Shown here one piece after another: positions 1-7,025 of a stretch of DNA of 9,125 nucleotides (the first letter of the stretch is position 1; each line of letters begins with the position of its first letter). Under the pieces are notes generated by a model, which had not been told where the DNA came from, did no database searches, and saw only the letters and a list, made by a program, of their open reading frames with translations. The position numbers and the translations under genes are program-made. This stretch comes from Acidimicrobiia bacterium. Lineage in GTDB: Bacteria > Actinomycetota > Acidimicrobiia > Acidimicrobiales > Ilumatobacteraceae. Location: NCBI GenBank assembly GCA_013815505.1, contig JACDGA010000053.1, positions 1-9,125 of the forward strand, given 5' to 3'.

Positions 1-1057
1 TGCCCCAGTAGGCCTCGTTCGGCACGAGCGTCACGGCCTGACCGGCTTCCCAGCTGTCGATGGTGAACGCGTCACCCGACGGCATGATCTCCGGCTTCAG
101 CGTGCCCGGCTCGAGCACCCATCCTGTGGTCCAGAAGTCGCCAGCGGCCTTGACCTGTTCGTACGGCGCGTTCTCGAAGTCGAGCAGCGTGGCGATGTCG
201 TCGACACCGGCCTCCTGCTCGACGATGTGGGCCGGCACGAGGTTGCTGAACAGGCCCGCCCAGTCACCGTAGGGCGCGCCCCACGTGACGTCGATCGTCT
301 TGCCGTCCTCGGAGCATTCCATCGTCTCGATCTGGTCGTAACCGGTGGTGCCTGCCGTGTCGAACACGGGAAGCTCGAGGCCGGTGTCGGGATCGGTCAC
401 CGGCGCGCCGGCATCGTCCTGCTGGATCCACTTGCCACTGCTGGCGAGCCATGCGAGCTGCCAGTCGTCGCAGTCGATCGGCTCACCGTCGGACCATGCG
501 GCCTCGGCGTTGATGACGAACTGCACGACCTGGGGGTCCTCGTTCGTGATCTCGGCGGAGTCGAGCAGCTCTGCATCGATCTCCAGGCTGCCGTCAGGAG
601 CTGTGAAGTTGAACGCGTCGGGCAGCACGCGGTTGAGGATCAGAGTGTTCTTGACGGAGTTGCCGTTGGTGGTGTTGCTGTTGTAGTCGCTGAACTCCTG
701 GGCTTCACCGTAGGTGATGGTGCCCCCCTGGGCGCCCTCGACGGTGGTCCCGGTCATCTCTGTGGTGGTGTCAGTCGTCGTCCCCGATGTCGGTGTGGTC
801 GACCCGGTCGAACCAGTGGTTCCACTCGTCGGTGTGGTCGACCCGGTCGAACCAGTGGTTCCACTCGTCGGTGTGGTCGTGCCAGTCATCGGCGTCGTGG
901 TTCCGCCACCGCCGGCAGTGGTGGCCGTGGTGTCTTCGACGCTGGTGTCTTCGGGTGTGCTGTCCGCTGGATCGTCGTCATCACCGCATGCAGCGGCGAT
1001 GAGCGAGACTCCGGCGAGCACGGCAACGAGCTTGGTGCCCTTGCGTTTCGTAATCAC
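1..1057 (-). CDS. ABC transporter substrate-binding lipoprotein, family 5 (peptide/solute binding), 5' part only
   Basis: This is the N-terminal 352 codons of an extracytoplasmic solute-binding protein; the 3' part lies beyond the left edge. It starts at a GTG preceded at 7 nt by a strong AGGAGG (1065-1070). Residues 4-9 are basic, 10-23 hydrophobic, and the sequence IAAAC gives a lipobox with Cys24, so I expect a membrane-anchored lipoprotein. Residues 25-110 are an acidic, then Thr/Ser/Gly/Pro-rich linker containing a perfect 13-residue repeat. The binding domain begins near residue 111 with GGTITYGEAQEF. The motif AWSDGEPIDCDDW and the late NEAYWG are characteristic of the SBP_bac_5 (OppA/DppA) family, whose members bind oligopeptides, nickel or sugars and pass them to an ABC permease. 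No permease or ATPase gene is visible, so the substrate cannot be told; peptide is the default guess. It has its own putative promoter in the 215-nt gap after tpiA, so it is probably not part of the glycolytic operon. Confidence 0.9.
   Translation of the reverse strand, partial: MITKRKGTKLVAVLAGVSLIAAACGDDDDPADSTPEDTSVEDTTATTAGGGGTTTPMTGTTTPTSGTTGSTGSTTPTSGTTGSTGSTTPTSGTTTDTTTEMTGTTVEGAQGGTITYGEAQEFSDYNSNTTNGNSVKNTLILNRVLPDAFNFTAPDGSLEIDAELLDSAEITNEDPQVVQFVINAEAAWSDGEPIDCDDWQLAWLASSGKWIQQDDAGAPVTDPDTGLELPVFDTAGTTGYDQIETMECSEDGKTIDVTWGAPYGDWAGLFSNLVPAHIVEQEAGVDDIATLLDFENAPYEQVKAAGDFWTTGWVLEPGTLKPEIMPSGDAFTIDSWEAGQAVTLVPNEAYWG
789..879 (-). repeat. 39-bp tandem repeat (2.3 perfect copies) in the lipoprotein linker
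   Basis: Two adjacent 39-bp units (789-827 and 828-866) are identical base for base, and a third copy matches for its first 13 bases (867-879). Since 39 is a multiple of three the frame is kept; each unit encodes a 13-residue Thr/Ser/Gly/Pro block (TTPTSGTTGSTGS). The repeat falls at residues 60-90, between the lipid-anchored cysteine and the binding domain. Perfect identity at silent positions suggests recent duplication, so copy number may vary between strains. Confidence 0.95.
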
Positions 1058-1076
1058 TCAGTTTCCTCCTCAGTGA
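1054..1076 (-). promoter_or_regulatory. Hairpin enclosing the lipoprotein Shine-Dalgarno and GTG start
   Basis: The segment forms an inverted repeat of eight bases per arm (1069-1076 with 1054-1061) with one G-G mismatch and a seven-base loop. In the mRNA the Shine-Dalgarno AGGAGG (1070-1065) runs from the end of the 5' arm into the loop, and the GUG start (1057-1055) lies in the 3' arm. Folding could limit initiation. The pairing is read directly from the sequence; a regulatory role is inference, since a purine-rich ribosome site near a start codon can pair by chance. Confidence 0.45.
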
Positions 1077-1117
1077 TAGGCGGAGGGAGGTTTCTGTCAC
1101 TACGAGAACCGCCCGCC

Positions 1118-1130
1118 GCCCCACTGGGGC
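1118..1130 (-). other. Short GC hairpin in the lipoprotein leader
   Basis: A perfect five-base inverted repeat (GCCCC / GGGGC) surrounds a three-base loop. It is the middle one of three hairpins between the putative promoter and the GTG start. It lacks a U tract, so I do not call it an intrinsic terminator. Confidence 0.3.
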
Positions 1131-1157
1131 CGACGACGTTCGATCGATCGTGGGTGT

Positions 1158-1182
1158 CCTGCCGTCCTCCCCGAGCGGCAGG
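1158..1182 (-). other. Seven-base-pair hairpin at the 5' end of the lipoprotein leader
   Basis: CCTGCCG and CGGCAGG form a perfect seven-base stem around an 11-base loop. If transcription starts near 1185 as the TATGGT box suggests, this hairpin sits almost at the 5' end of the mRNA, a place where stems can protect against 5'-dependent decay. No U-rich run follows on either strand, so an intrinsic terminator is unlikely. It matches no riboswitch class that I recognise. Confidence 0.4.
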
Positions 1183-1191
1183 GGTCGTTGG

Positions 1192-1213
1192 ACCATACCA
1201 GTTCGGCGCGAAC
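1192..1213 (-). promoter_or_regulatory. Putative extended -10 promoter with an overlapping dyad, upstream of the lipoprotein gene
   Basis: On the minus strand TGGTATGGT (1200-1192) fits an extended -10 element, with TATGGT matching the actinobacterial TANNNT pattern. No good -35 hexamer is found 16-18 bases upstream. Directly upstream of the TG is a perfect dyad, GTTCG-CGC-CGAAC (1213-1201), which fills the spacer where a repressor could block polymerase. The leader would be about 128 nt. The sequences are certain; their use as promoter and operator is inferred. Confidence 0.4.
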
Positions 1214-1272
1214 GGCGAGCAGAATCGACCCGGGGTCACGCGATCTTCACAGTGCGAACAGGCCGTCACATG

Positions 1273-2052
1273 TCAGCCGGCAGCGGCCGACTCGACGAGC
1301 CGAGCGAACTCCTCGGGGTCGAGGCTGGCGCCACCGACGAGCGCTCCGTCGATGTCGGGCTGGGCGATCAGCTCGGCGATGTTTGCCGCCTTCACCGACC
1401 CTCCGTACTGCACGCGCACGGCGTTCCCGGCGCCGTCGCCGAACTGCTCGGCGACCGTCGCCCGCACGAGAGCGCACATCTCCTGCGCGTCGTCTGCGGT
1501 CGCCGTCTTCCCGGTGCCGATGGCCCAGATCGGTTCGTAGGCGATGACCATCGAGGCGACGTCGTCACCCGCTCGTCCGGCGAGCGCCGACGTCACCTGG
1601 CCGATCACCTTGTCGCGTGCGTCGCCACGCTCTCGCTCGTCGAGTGTCTCGCCGACGCACATGATCGGCGTCATCCCGTGGCGTCGGATCGCGTCGAGCT
1701 TCGCCGCCACGCCCTCATCGGTCTCGCCGAACAGCTCGCGCCGCTCGCTGTGGCCGCAGATGACGAAGCTCACCCGCAGCTTGGCGAGGAACACCGGCGA
1801 CACCTCACCCGTGAACGCGCCGGCGTCCTCGCGGTGGCAGTGCTGAGCGCCGAGCGCGAACCGGAGGCTGTCGGCGTCGATCAGTGTCTGCACCGAGCGC
1901 AGATCGGTGAACGGCGGGTGCACCGTCACGTCGACGGCCTCGTACGCCTCGTCAGCGACGAGCACGCGGAACTTCTCCACGAACGCGATCGCGTCGTAGT
2001 GGTGATGGTTCATCTTCCAGTTGGCCGAGATGATCGGTCGCCGCTCGTTCAC
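1273..2052 (-). CDS. tpiA: Triose-phosphate isomerase
   Basis: TpiA interconverts dihydroxyacetone phosphate and glyceraldehyde 3-phosphate in the cytoplasm, in glycolysis and gluconeogenesis. The 259-residue protein has the usual length (about 250) and all expected motifs of the TIM barrel: the substrate-binding NWKMN (Asn11, Lys13), ICGHSERR with the electrophile His101, the family signature AYEPIWAIGTGKTAT with catalytic Glu173 and the mobile loop 6, and the phosphate-binding YGGSV (216-220) and GALVGGASL near the C terminus. The start is a GTG at 2050-2052 whose last two bases and following A form the pgk stop (GTGA, 4-bp overlap), so translation is probably coupled to pgk. I see no secG downstream, where many Actinobacteria carry it, and no convincing intrinsic terminator before the next gene. 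Confidence 0.98.
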   Translation of the reverse strand: MNERRPIISANWKMNHHHYDAIAFVEKFRVLVADEAYEAVDVTVHPPFTDLRSVQTLIDADSLRFALGAQHCHREDAGAFTGEVSPVFLAKLRVSFVICGHSERRELFGETDEGVAAKLDAIRRHGMTPIMCVGETLDERERGDARDKVIGQVTSALAGRAGDDVASMVIAYEPIWAIGTGKTATADDAQEMCALVRATVAEQFGDGAGNAVRVQYGGSVKAANIAELIAQPDIDGALVGGASLDPEEFARLVESAAAG

Positions 2053-3169
2053 GCAAGTCCTTTCCTGAGTGCTTCGAGACCGGGGAGGTCGCCGTGCTCG
2101 AGCAACTCGAGTGACGCCCCTCCCCCGGTCGAGACATGGTCGACGTCGTCAGCGAGCCCGAACTGGGCGAGCGCCGCCGCGGAGTCGCCACCGCCCACCA
2201 CGGTGAATCCCTTCGTGTCGGCAACGGCCTGCGCCACGGTCCGCGTGCCGGCGGCGAACTGCTCGTCTTCGAACATGCCCATCGGGCCGTTCCAGAACAC
2301 GGTTCGCGCTTCGAGCACCACGTCCGCGAACGCCGCCGCCGTGCCCGGACCGATGTCGAACCCTTTCGCGCCGTCGGGCACGTCGGCGCCGAAGGACGCC
2401 CGACCACCACTTGCGTCCACGCCGACGAGGTCGCTCGGCAAGTGGATCGGCTTGTCGCCGTCGAGGAGCCGCCGGCACGTGTCGATCTGGTCGCGCTCGC
2501 AGATCGAGTCGCCGACGCCGTGACCCTGCGCAGCAAGGAACGTGAAGCACATGCCACCGCCGACGACGAGCGCATCCACGCGCCCGAGCAGTGCCTCGAT
2601 GACACCGAGCTTGTCACTCACCTTCGCCCCACCGAGCACGGCGACGAACGGCGCACGGGGCGAGTCGCGCAACCCGAGCAGCACCTCCACCTCACGCGCC
2701 AGCAAGCGGCCCATGGCGCTTGGCAGCCTCGCCGGAGGACCGACGATCGAGGCGTGGGCCCGGTGCGACGCCCCGAAGGCGTCGTTCACGTAGGCGTCGA
2801 CATCGTCGACGAGCCGATCGACGAACGACGCGTCGTTCGCCACCTCGCCGGCGTGGAAACGCAGGTTCTCCATCAGCTCGACGCCCGGCACGAGCTCCTC
2901 GAGGCGTAGGCGCACAGGCGCCATCGAGAAGCGATCGTCGGGGCGACCTTCGGGCCTTCCGAGGTGGCTCGCGCATACCGGTTGTGCACCCTGCTCGAGC
3001 AGCCACTGCAACGTTGGGAGTGCCGCCCTGATGCGTAGGTCGTCGCTGATCTCGCCGTCATCGAGCGGCACGTTGAAGTCCGTTCGCACGAGCACCCGTG
3101 CACCGCGCAGCTCGACCGTCTCGGCGAGGTCCTCCAGCCGGGGGATGCCGGCAGCCGGATCGGCGCCGG

Positions 3170-3173
<4 letters not shown>
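2049..3173 (-). CDS. pgk: Phosphoglycerate kinase, compact form
   Basis: Pgk transfers the phosphate of 1,3-bisphosphoglycerate to ADP, giving ATP and 3-phosphoglycerate. The order of motifs is canonical: the signature RTDFNVPLDDG (30-40), ASHLGRP (68-74), ENLRF (102-106), NDAFGASHRAHAS (130-142) in the substrate-binding N-domain, then GGAKVSDK (181-188), WNGPMGMFE (294-302), GGGDSAAAL (327-335) and STGGGASLELLE (348-359) in the nucleotide-binding C-domain. The 374 residues are short for the family (usually 390-410). The gap is concentrated before ENLRF, where only about six residues link the helix ending LEEL to the next strand and the usual 20-25 residue segment is missing. No catalytic motif is lost, so I expect an active enzyme. 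The GTG start at 3171-3173 overlaps the gap stop as GTGA. The reading frame stays open upstream to 3977, but that part is out of frame with gap and has no PGK similarity. Confidence 0.97.
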
Positions 3174-4231
<1,058 letters not shown>

Positions 4232-4246
4232 ATGCCTCACTTCATA
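4232..4246 (-). promoter_or_regulatory. Candidate -10 box and ribosome site before gap
   Basis: TATGAA (4246-4241) lies nine bases before the gap ATG, followed by GTGAGG (4240-4235), which could serve as a close-spaced ribosome site. With no recognisable -35 element, the promoter call is weak. If used, it would give an almost leaderless gap transcript independent of rapZ. Confidence 0.25.
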
Positions 4247-4268
4247 GCCGAGCGCAGGTCACGGCGGC

Positions 4269-4290
4269 GACGACGAGCCCGTCAGCGGGC
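4269..4290 (-). repeat. 22-bp direct repeat, copy near gap
   Basis: This 22-bp segment matches 4347-4368 at 21 of 22 positions, 78 bp apart. It contains a perfect small hairpin, GCCCG-CTGA-CGGGC on the minus strand (4276-4289 region). It lies in the 128-nt gap between rapZ and gap, in which I found no gene; the rest of the gap repeats the short word CGACGAG on the plus strand. Confidence 0.85.
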
Positions 4291-4346
4291 GCGACGAGGG
4301 AAGCGCCAGCGACGAGTCGCACACGGCGCGAGGAGAAAGCGAAGCG

Positions 4347-4368
4347 GACGACGAGTCCGTCAGCGGGC
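4347..4368 (-). repeat. 22-bp direct repeat, copy spanning the rapZ stop codon
   Basis: This copy supplies the last codons (Ala-Arg) and the TGA stop of rapZ. It differs from 4269-4290 by one transition, which weakens the hairpin on this copy. The placement across a stop codon suggests that the segment was copied from, or into, the rapZ 3' end. Confidence 0.85.
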
Positions 4369-5208
4369 AATATCCCGGTGCGTGACCCGCACACCGACAC
4401 CGCGATGGTGGAGCCTCGACACGAACTCCTCGACGATCGCCACCGAACGGTGACGCCCTCCCGTGCAGCCCACGGCGACCGTGAGATACGTGCGACCCTC
4501 GGCCCGATACGTCGGCAGCAGGCTGAGCAGCAGCTCTTCGAACCGGCGCAGGAAGTCGGAGGTCTCCGGACGGTCGAGCACGAAGCTGCGCACCGCCGGG
4601 TCGTACCCGGTCTGGGGCCGCAGCTCGTCGACCCAGTGTGGGTTGGGCAGGAAGCGAACATCCATCACGATGTCGGCGTCGAGGGGCAGGCCGTGCTTGA
4701 ACCCGAAGCTCTCGACGGACAGCTGCAGCTCGTGCGGGTCTTCTTCGGAGTCGAACGCTGCGTTGAGGCGCTCGCGCAACTCGTGGATGTTGATGTCCGA
4801 GGTGTCGATGACCATGTCGGCGGCCTCGCGCACCGGCTCCAGGCGCGACCGCTCGAGCTCGATGGCTTCGATGACACCGCCAGCCTCGTCAGCGAGCGGA
4901 TGGCGACGGCGAGTCGCGTCGTAACGCTTCACGACCGCCGCCGTTCGGGCGTCGAGCACGATGAGGGTCACATGGTGCCCTGCCTCACGGATGGCGCTGA
5001 GCTCGTCCAGCACCTGGCCGTGCTGGCGACCGGCGACGACGGCGAGTCGTTCGATCGCGCTTCCCGGCGCCAGCACCAGCTCGACAACTCTCGAGACGAG
5101 GTTGGTCGGGAGGTTGTCGATGACGTTCCAGCCGAGGTCCTCCAGGACGTCGGAAGCGGAGGATCGTCCCGCCCCTGAGAGGCCCGTGATCAAGACGATC
5201 TCGGCCAT
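4360..5208 (-). CDS. rapZ: RapZ/YvcJ family nucleotide-binding protein (RNase adapter-like)
   Basis: The family has a P-loop NTPase domain; in E. coli RapZ binds glucosamine-6-phosphate and delivers the sRNA GlmZ to RNase E, while YvcJ of Bacillus hydrolyses GTP. The actinobacterial role is not settled. At 282 residues the length is normal. I see the Walker A-like GLSGAGRSS (9-17) with Arg at the usual Lys position, EDLGWNVIDNLP (23-34), KRYDATRRRHPL (94-105), SFGFKHGLPLDADIVMDVRF (167-186), ELRPQTGYDPAV (195-206) and VAVGCTGGRHRSVAIVE (245-260). The Arg substitution is, to my knowledge, common in actinobacterial homologues. The ATG at 5208 gives the family N terminus MAEIVLITGLSGAG; the open frame continues to 5349 without homology. 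GGGAG lies just upstream. In many Gram-positive genomes rapZ is followed by yvcK and whiA, but here gap comes next. Confidence 0.95.
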   Translation of the reverse strand: MAEIVLITGLSGAGRSSASDVLEDLGWNVIDNLPTNLVSRVVELVLAPGSAIERLAVVAGRQHGQVLDELSAIREAGHHVTLIVLDARTAAVVKRYDATRRRHPLADEAGGVIEAIELERSRLEPVREAADMVIDTSDINIHELRERLNAAFDSEEDPHELQLSVESFGFKHGLPLDADIVMDVRFLPNPHWVDELRPQTGYDPAVRSFVLDRPETSDFLRRFEELLLSLLPTYRAEGRTYLTVAVGCTGGRHRSVAIVEEFVSRLHHRGVGVRVTHRDIAR

Positions 5209-5222
5209 CGGCTCCCACCGTA
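5209..5222 (-). promoter_or_regulatory. Candidate -10 box directly upstream of rapZ
   Basis: TACGGT (5222-5217) fits TANNNT and is followed by eight bases, including a purine-rich GGGAG, and then the ATG. This spacing would suit a leaderless or nearly leaderless transcript, common in Actinobacteria. The 55-nt gap after azlD is the first non-overlapping space after uvrC, which makes an internal promoter plausible. No convincing -35 element is visible. Confidence 0.3.
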
Positions 5223-5263
5223 GCGAGTGCATCCCCCCTGGACACGGCATCAAAGACGATCCG

Positions 5264-5569
5264 TCACACGGCGCGCAGCACGGCGCACACGACCGCCGCC
5301 ACGATGACGCACACGATGACCGAACGGCCCCACATCGCCGCTGCGCCACCGGCCGCCACGCCTGCAGTGTCGGCCCCGACAGCGAGGTCGGTCCCGTCGG
5401 CGAACGCCGACGTGACCACGAGCGCAGCCAGCAACGCCGGTGCCAGCATCGCGACCACGCTCAACGCAGCCGTCGGCAACCGTCGCCCCCCAGCAGCCAT
5501 CGGTCCGGCTGCCTTCATCGCCGCCGTCGTGAGAGCGACGCCGACGATGAGCGCCGTCGACGCGCTCAT
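5264..5569 (-). CDS. azlD: AzlD-like branched-chain amino acid transport subunit
   Basis: AzlD is the small membrane partner of AzlC; the pair (BrnFE in Corynebacterium) exports branched-chain amino acids and methionine. The 101-residue protein has typical length and about three to four hydrophobic segments: near 5-22, 34-53 (LSVVAMLAPALLAALVVTSA), a less clear one at 61-79, and 82-99. The ATGA overlap (5566-5569) with azlC and the family pairing strengthen the call, since sequence motifs in AzlD are weak. It is followed after 55 nt by rapZ. Confidence 0.85.
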   Translation of the reverse strand: MSASTALIVGVALTTAAMKAAGPMAAGGRRLPTAALSVVAMLAPALLAALVVTSAFADGTDLAVGADTAGVAAGGAAAMWGRSVIVCVIVAAVVCAVLRAV

Positions 5570-6297
5570 GCCGCCACCTCGGCCGCCCTGCGCTCGAAGT
5601 CCTCGCGCGCGCGACGTGAGAGCCCTACAAGCGCGGCGAGGCTCGCCACGAGCACAGGAACACCGATTGGCGTGATCGGCACCAGCACGAGCGCGATCGC
5701 AGCGCCGGCGAGGGCGACGCTCTTCGCTCGGCCGTTGCGCAGCTCGCCGATCAGCAGCACGAGGAAGAACGTCGGGAAGACGGCGTCGAGTCCGAGCCGG
5801 TCAGGGTCGCCGATCACGTCACCGGCGAACGCCCCGGCGATCGTGCCGACCTGCCACATCACGTACTGCGGCAATGTCGAGCCGAAGAGCAGCCAGCGAT
5901 CGAAGCTGCCGTCGGGACGTGCCGCCAGCGCCCACGACGAGTCCACCACCGTCTGGCCCTGCAGCGCCCGGCGCAGCGGCCCGCCGGGCAGCGACGGACC
6001 GATCGACGCGCCCATGGGCAAGAAGCGCGAGTGCGCCAGGGCCGCAGCGACGATGGCAGCGGCGAGGCTGCCACCCCCGCCGAAGATCGCGACCGATGCG
6101 AACTGTGCCGAACCGGCAAACACGACGACGGACATCGTGATCGTCGCCAGCGGCGACAACCCTGCGTCGAGCGCGACGACGGCGAACGAGATCGACAGCA
6201 CACCGGCGGCGAGCCCGAACGGGATGCCGGCTCGGAGGCCGGCGCGGAATCGTTGACGTGGCGTCGGCGCGAGCGCACCCGTGGTCGTCTCGGTCAC
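5566..6297 (-). CDS. azlC: AzlC family branched-chain amino acid permease
   Basis: AzlC is the large subunit of the AzlCD (BrnFE-like) exporter of the LIV-E family. The 243-residue protein is rich in hydrophobic segments and shows the family motifs FAGSAQFA (60-67), ALAHSRFLPMG (87-97), a conserved PQYVMW (143-148) and GLDAVFPTFFLVLL (169-182). The C-terminal 20 residues are charged and presumably cytoplasmic. I chose the GTG at 6297, two bases after the methyltransferase TAG, because the predicted protein then begins with a short polar segment and the membrane domain follows at about residue 18; the frame is open to 6540 but that extension is basic, low-complexity and overlaps the methyltransferase. 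No clear Shine-Dalgarno is present, so translation likely depends on coupling. The exact substrate cannot be seen from sequence. Confidence 0.93.
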   Translation of the reverse strand: MTETTTGALAPTPRQRFRAGLRAGIPFGLAAGVLSISFAVVALDAGLSPLATITMSVVVFAGSAQFASVAIFGGGGSLAAAIVAAALAHSRFLPMGASIGPSLPGGPLRRALQGQTVVDSSWALAARPDGSFDRWLLFGSTLPQYVMWQVGTIAGAFAGDVIGDPDRLGLDAVFPTFFLVLLIGELRNGRAKSVALAGAAIALVLVPITPIGVPVLVASLAALVGLSRRAREDFERRAAEVAA

Positions 6298-6299
6298 GT

Positions 6300-7025
6300 C
6301 TAGCGCCGGGCGCAGCGCAGGTACAAGAGTCGTGGGATGGACTGCGCCTCGCGGTACTCGGGCGCACGGTCGAGGAACCCGGCTGGCGGGGGCGGCTCCT
6401 CCATCCGCTCGATGAACAGTCCGGCATCGGCAAGCGCGTTGACGTACGTCGACAGCGAGCGGTGGACGAACCGGATGTGGACACCGGGCTCGACCGGCTC
6501 GATGTTGGCGTCCTCGTCGAGATACCGGCCGACCCGCCAATACTGCTCGGGCGGATCCACCATGTGGTCGTCGATCCAGCCGCTACCCGGGGTCTGGAAG
6601 AGCGGATGGTTGAGGAACCAGGCGAGGCGACCGCCCGGCCGCAGCACCCGGGCGATCTCGCCGAGCGTCTCCTCCAGCGCGTCGACGTGCTCGATTACCA
6701 GGCACACCACGACGGCATCGAACGACCCGTCTGCGAACGAGAGCGCCGATGAAACGGCGCGCACGTAGCGCGGTCCGCCGCCCCGTTCGATCGCGACACG
6801 CAGCTGACCGACCGTGGGGTCGACGCCGACGACATCGGCGCCCGAGCCTGCGAGCGCTCGCCCGATCTGGCCCTCGCCGCACCCGAGGTCGAGCACGCGG
6901 TCGAAACCGGCGAGCTCGGACAGCGCCATCGGCACGAACTGCTCGACGTACTCGGGATCGACGCCGTCGGTGAAGCGGTCGATCCACCAGTCGGCGTGGT
7001 CCTCCCACGTCCACTCGGTCGTCAC
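6300..7025 (-). CDS. Class I SAM-dependent methyltransferase, unknown substrate
   Basis: The 241-residue protein has the Methyltransf_11-type fold: motif I VLDLGCGEGQIG (44-55) binds S-adenosylmethionine, the acidic end of strand beta2 is in GVDPT (67-71), FADGSFDAVVVCLVIEHVD (97-115) carries motif II, and EIARVLRPGGRLAWFLNHPL (123-142) carries motif III. The N-terminal Trp-rich WTWEDHADWWIDRF is a cap likely to help shape the substrate pocket. The C-terminal part, with SGWIDDH and HRSLSTYVNALADAGLFIERMEEP, resembles UbiE/BioC-like small-molecule methyltransferases more than rRNA or DNA methylases. The GTG start overlaps the uvrC stop as GTGA, so expression is tied to uvrC, but nothing in the sequence shows a role in repair. 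I cannot name the substrate. Confidence 0.9.
   Translation of the reverse strand: MTTEWTWEDHADWWIDRFTDGVDPEYVEQFVPMALSELAGFDRVLDLGCGEGQIGRALAGSGADVVGVDPTVGQLRVAIERGGGPRYVRAVSSALSFADGSFDAVVVCLVIEHVDALEETLGEIARVLRPGGRLAWFLNHPLFQTPGSGWIDDHMVDPPEQYWRVGRYLDEDANIEPVEPGVHIRFVHRSLSTYVNALADAGLFIERMEEPPPPAGFLDRAPEYREAQSIPRLLYLRCARR

Noticed and set aside
1118..1182. Intrinsic terminator for tpiA
   Set aside because: The two hairpins have no following U tract and lie downstream of the likely lipoprotein promoter, so they belong to its leader.
1058..1272. Search for secG or another small gene after tpiA
   Set aside because: Short minus-strand frames here lack the two membrane helices of SecG and any other motif; the space reads better as a promoter and leader.
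227..1540. Long plus-strand open frame of 437 codons opposite the lipoprotein and tpiA genes
   Set aside because: It is antisense to two genes with clear family motifs, its composition is the Arg/Gly/Val-rich pattern of a shadow frame in GC-rich DNA, and it has no recognisable domain.
1150..2523. Plus-strand open frame of 457 codons opposite tpiA and pgk
   Set aside because: It lies antisense to confirmed glycolytic genes and has shadow-frame composition without motifs.
4242..4661. Minus-strand open frame of 139 codons overlapping the rapZ 3' end and the repeat
   Set aside because: It is an alternative frame of rapZ that continues through the direct repeat; its repeated PADGLVV words come from the DNA repeat and not from a known protein.
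4961..6256. Plus-strand open frame of 431 codons opposite rapZ, azlD and azlC
   Set aside because: It crosses three well-supported minus-strand genes and is low-complexity Ser/Ala/Arg/Pro sequence.
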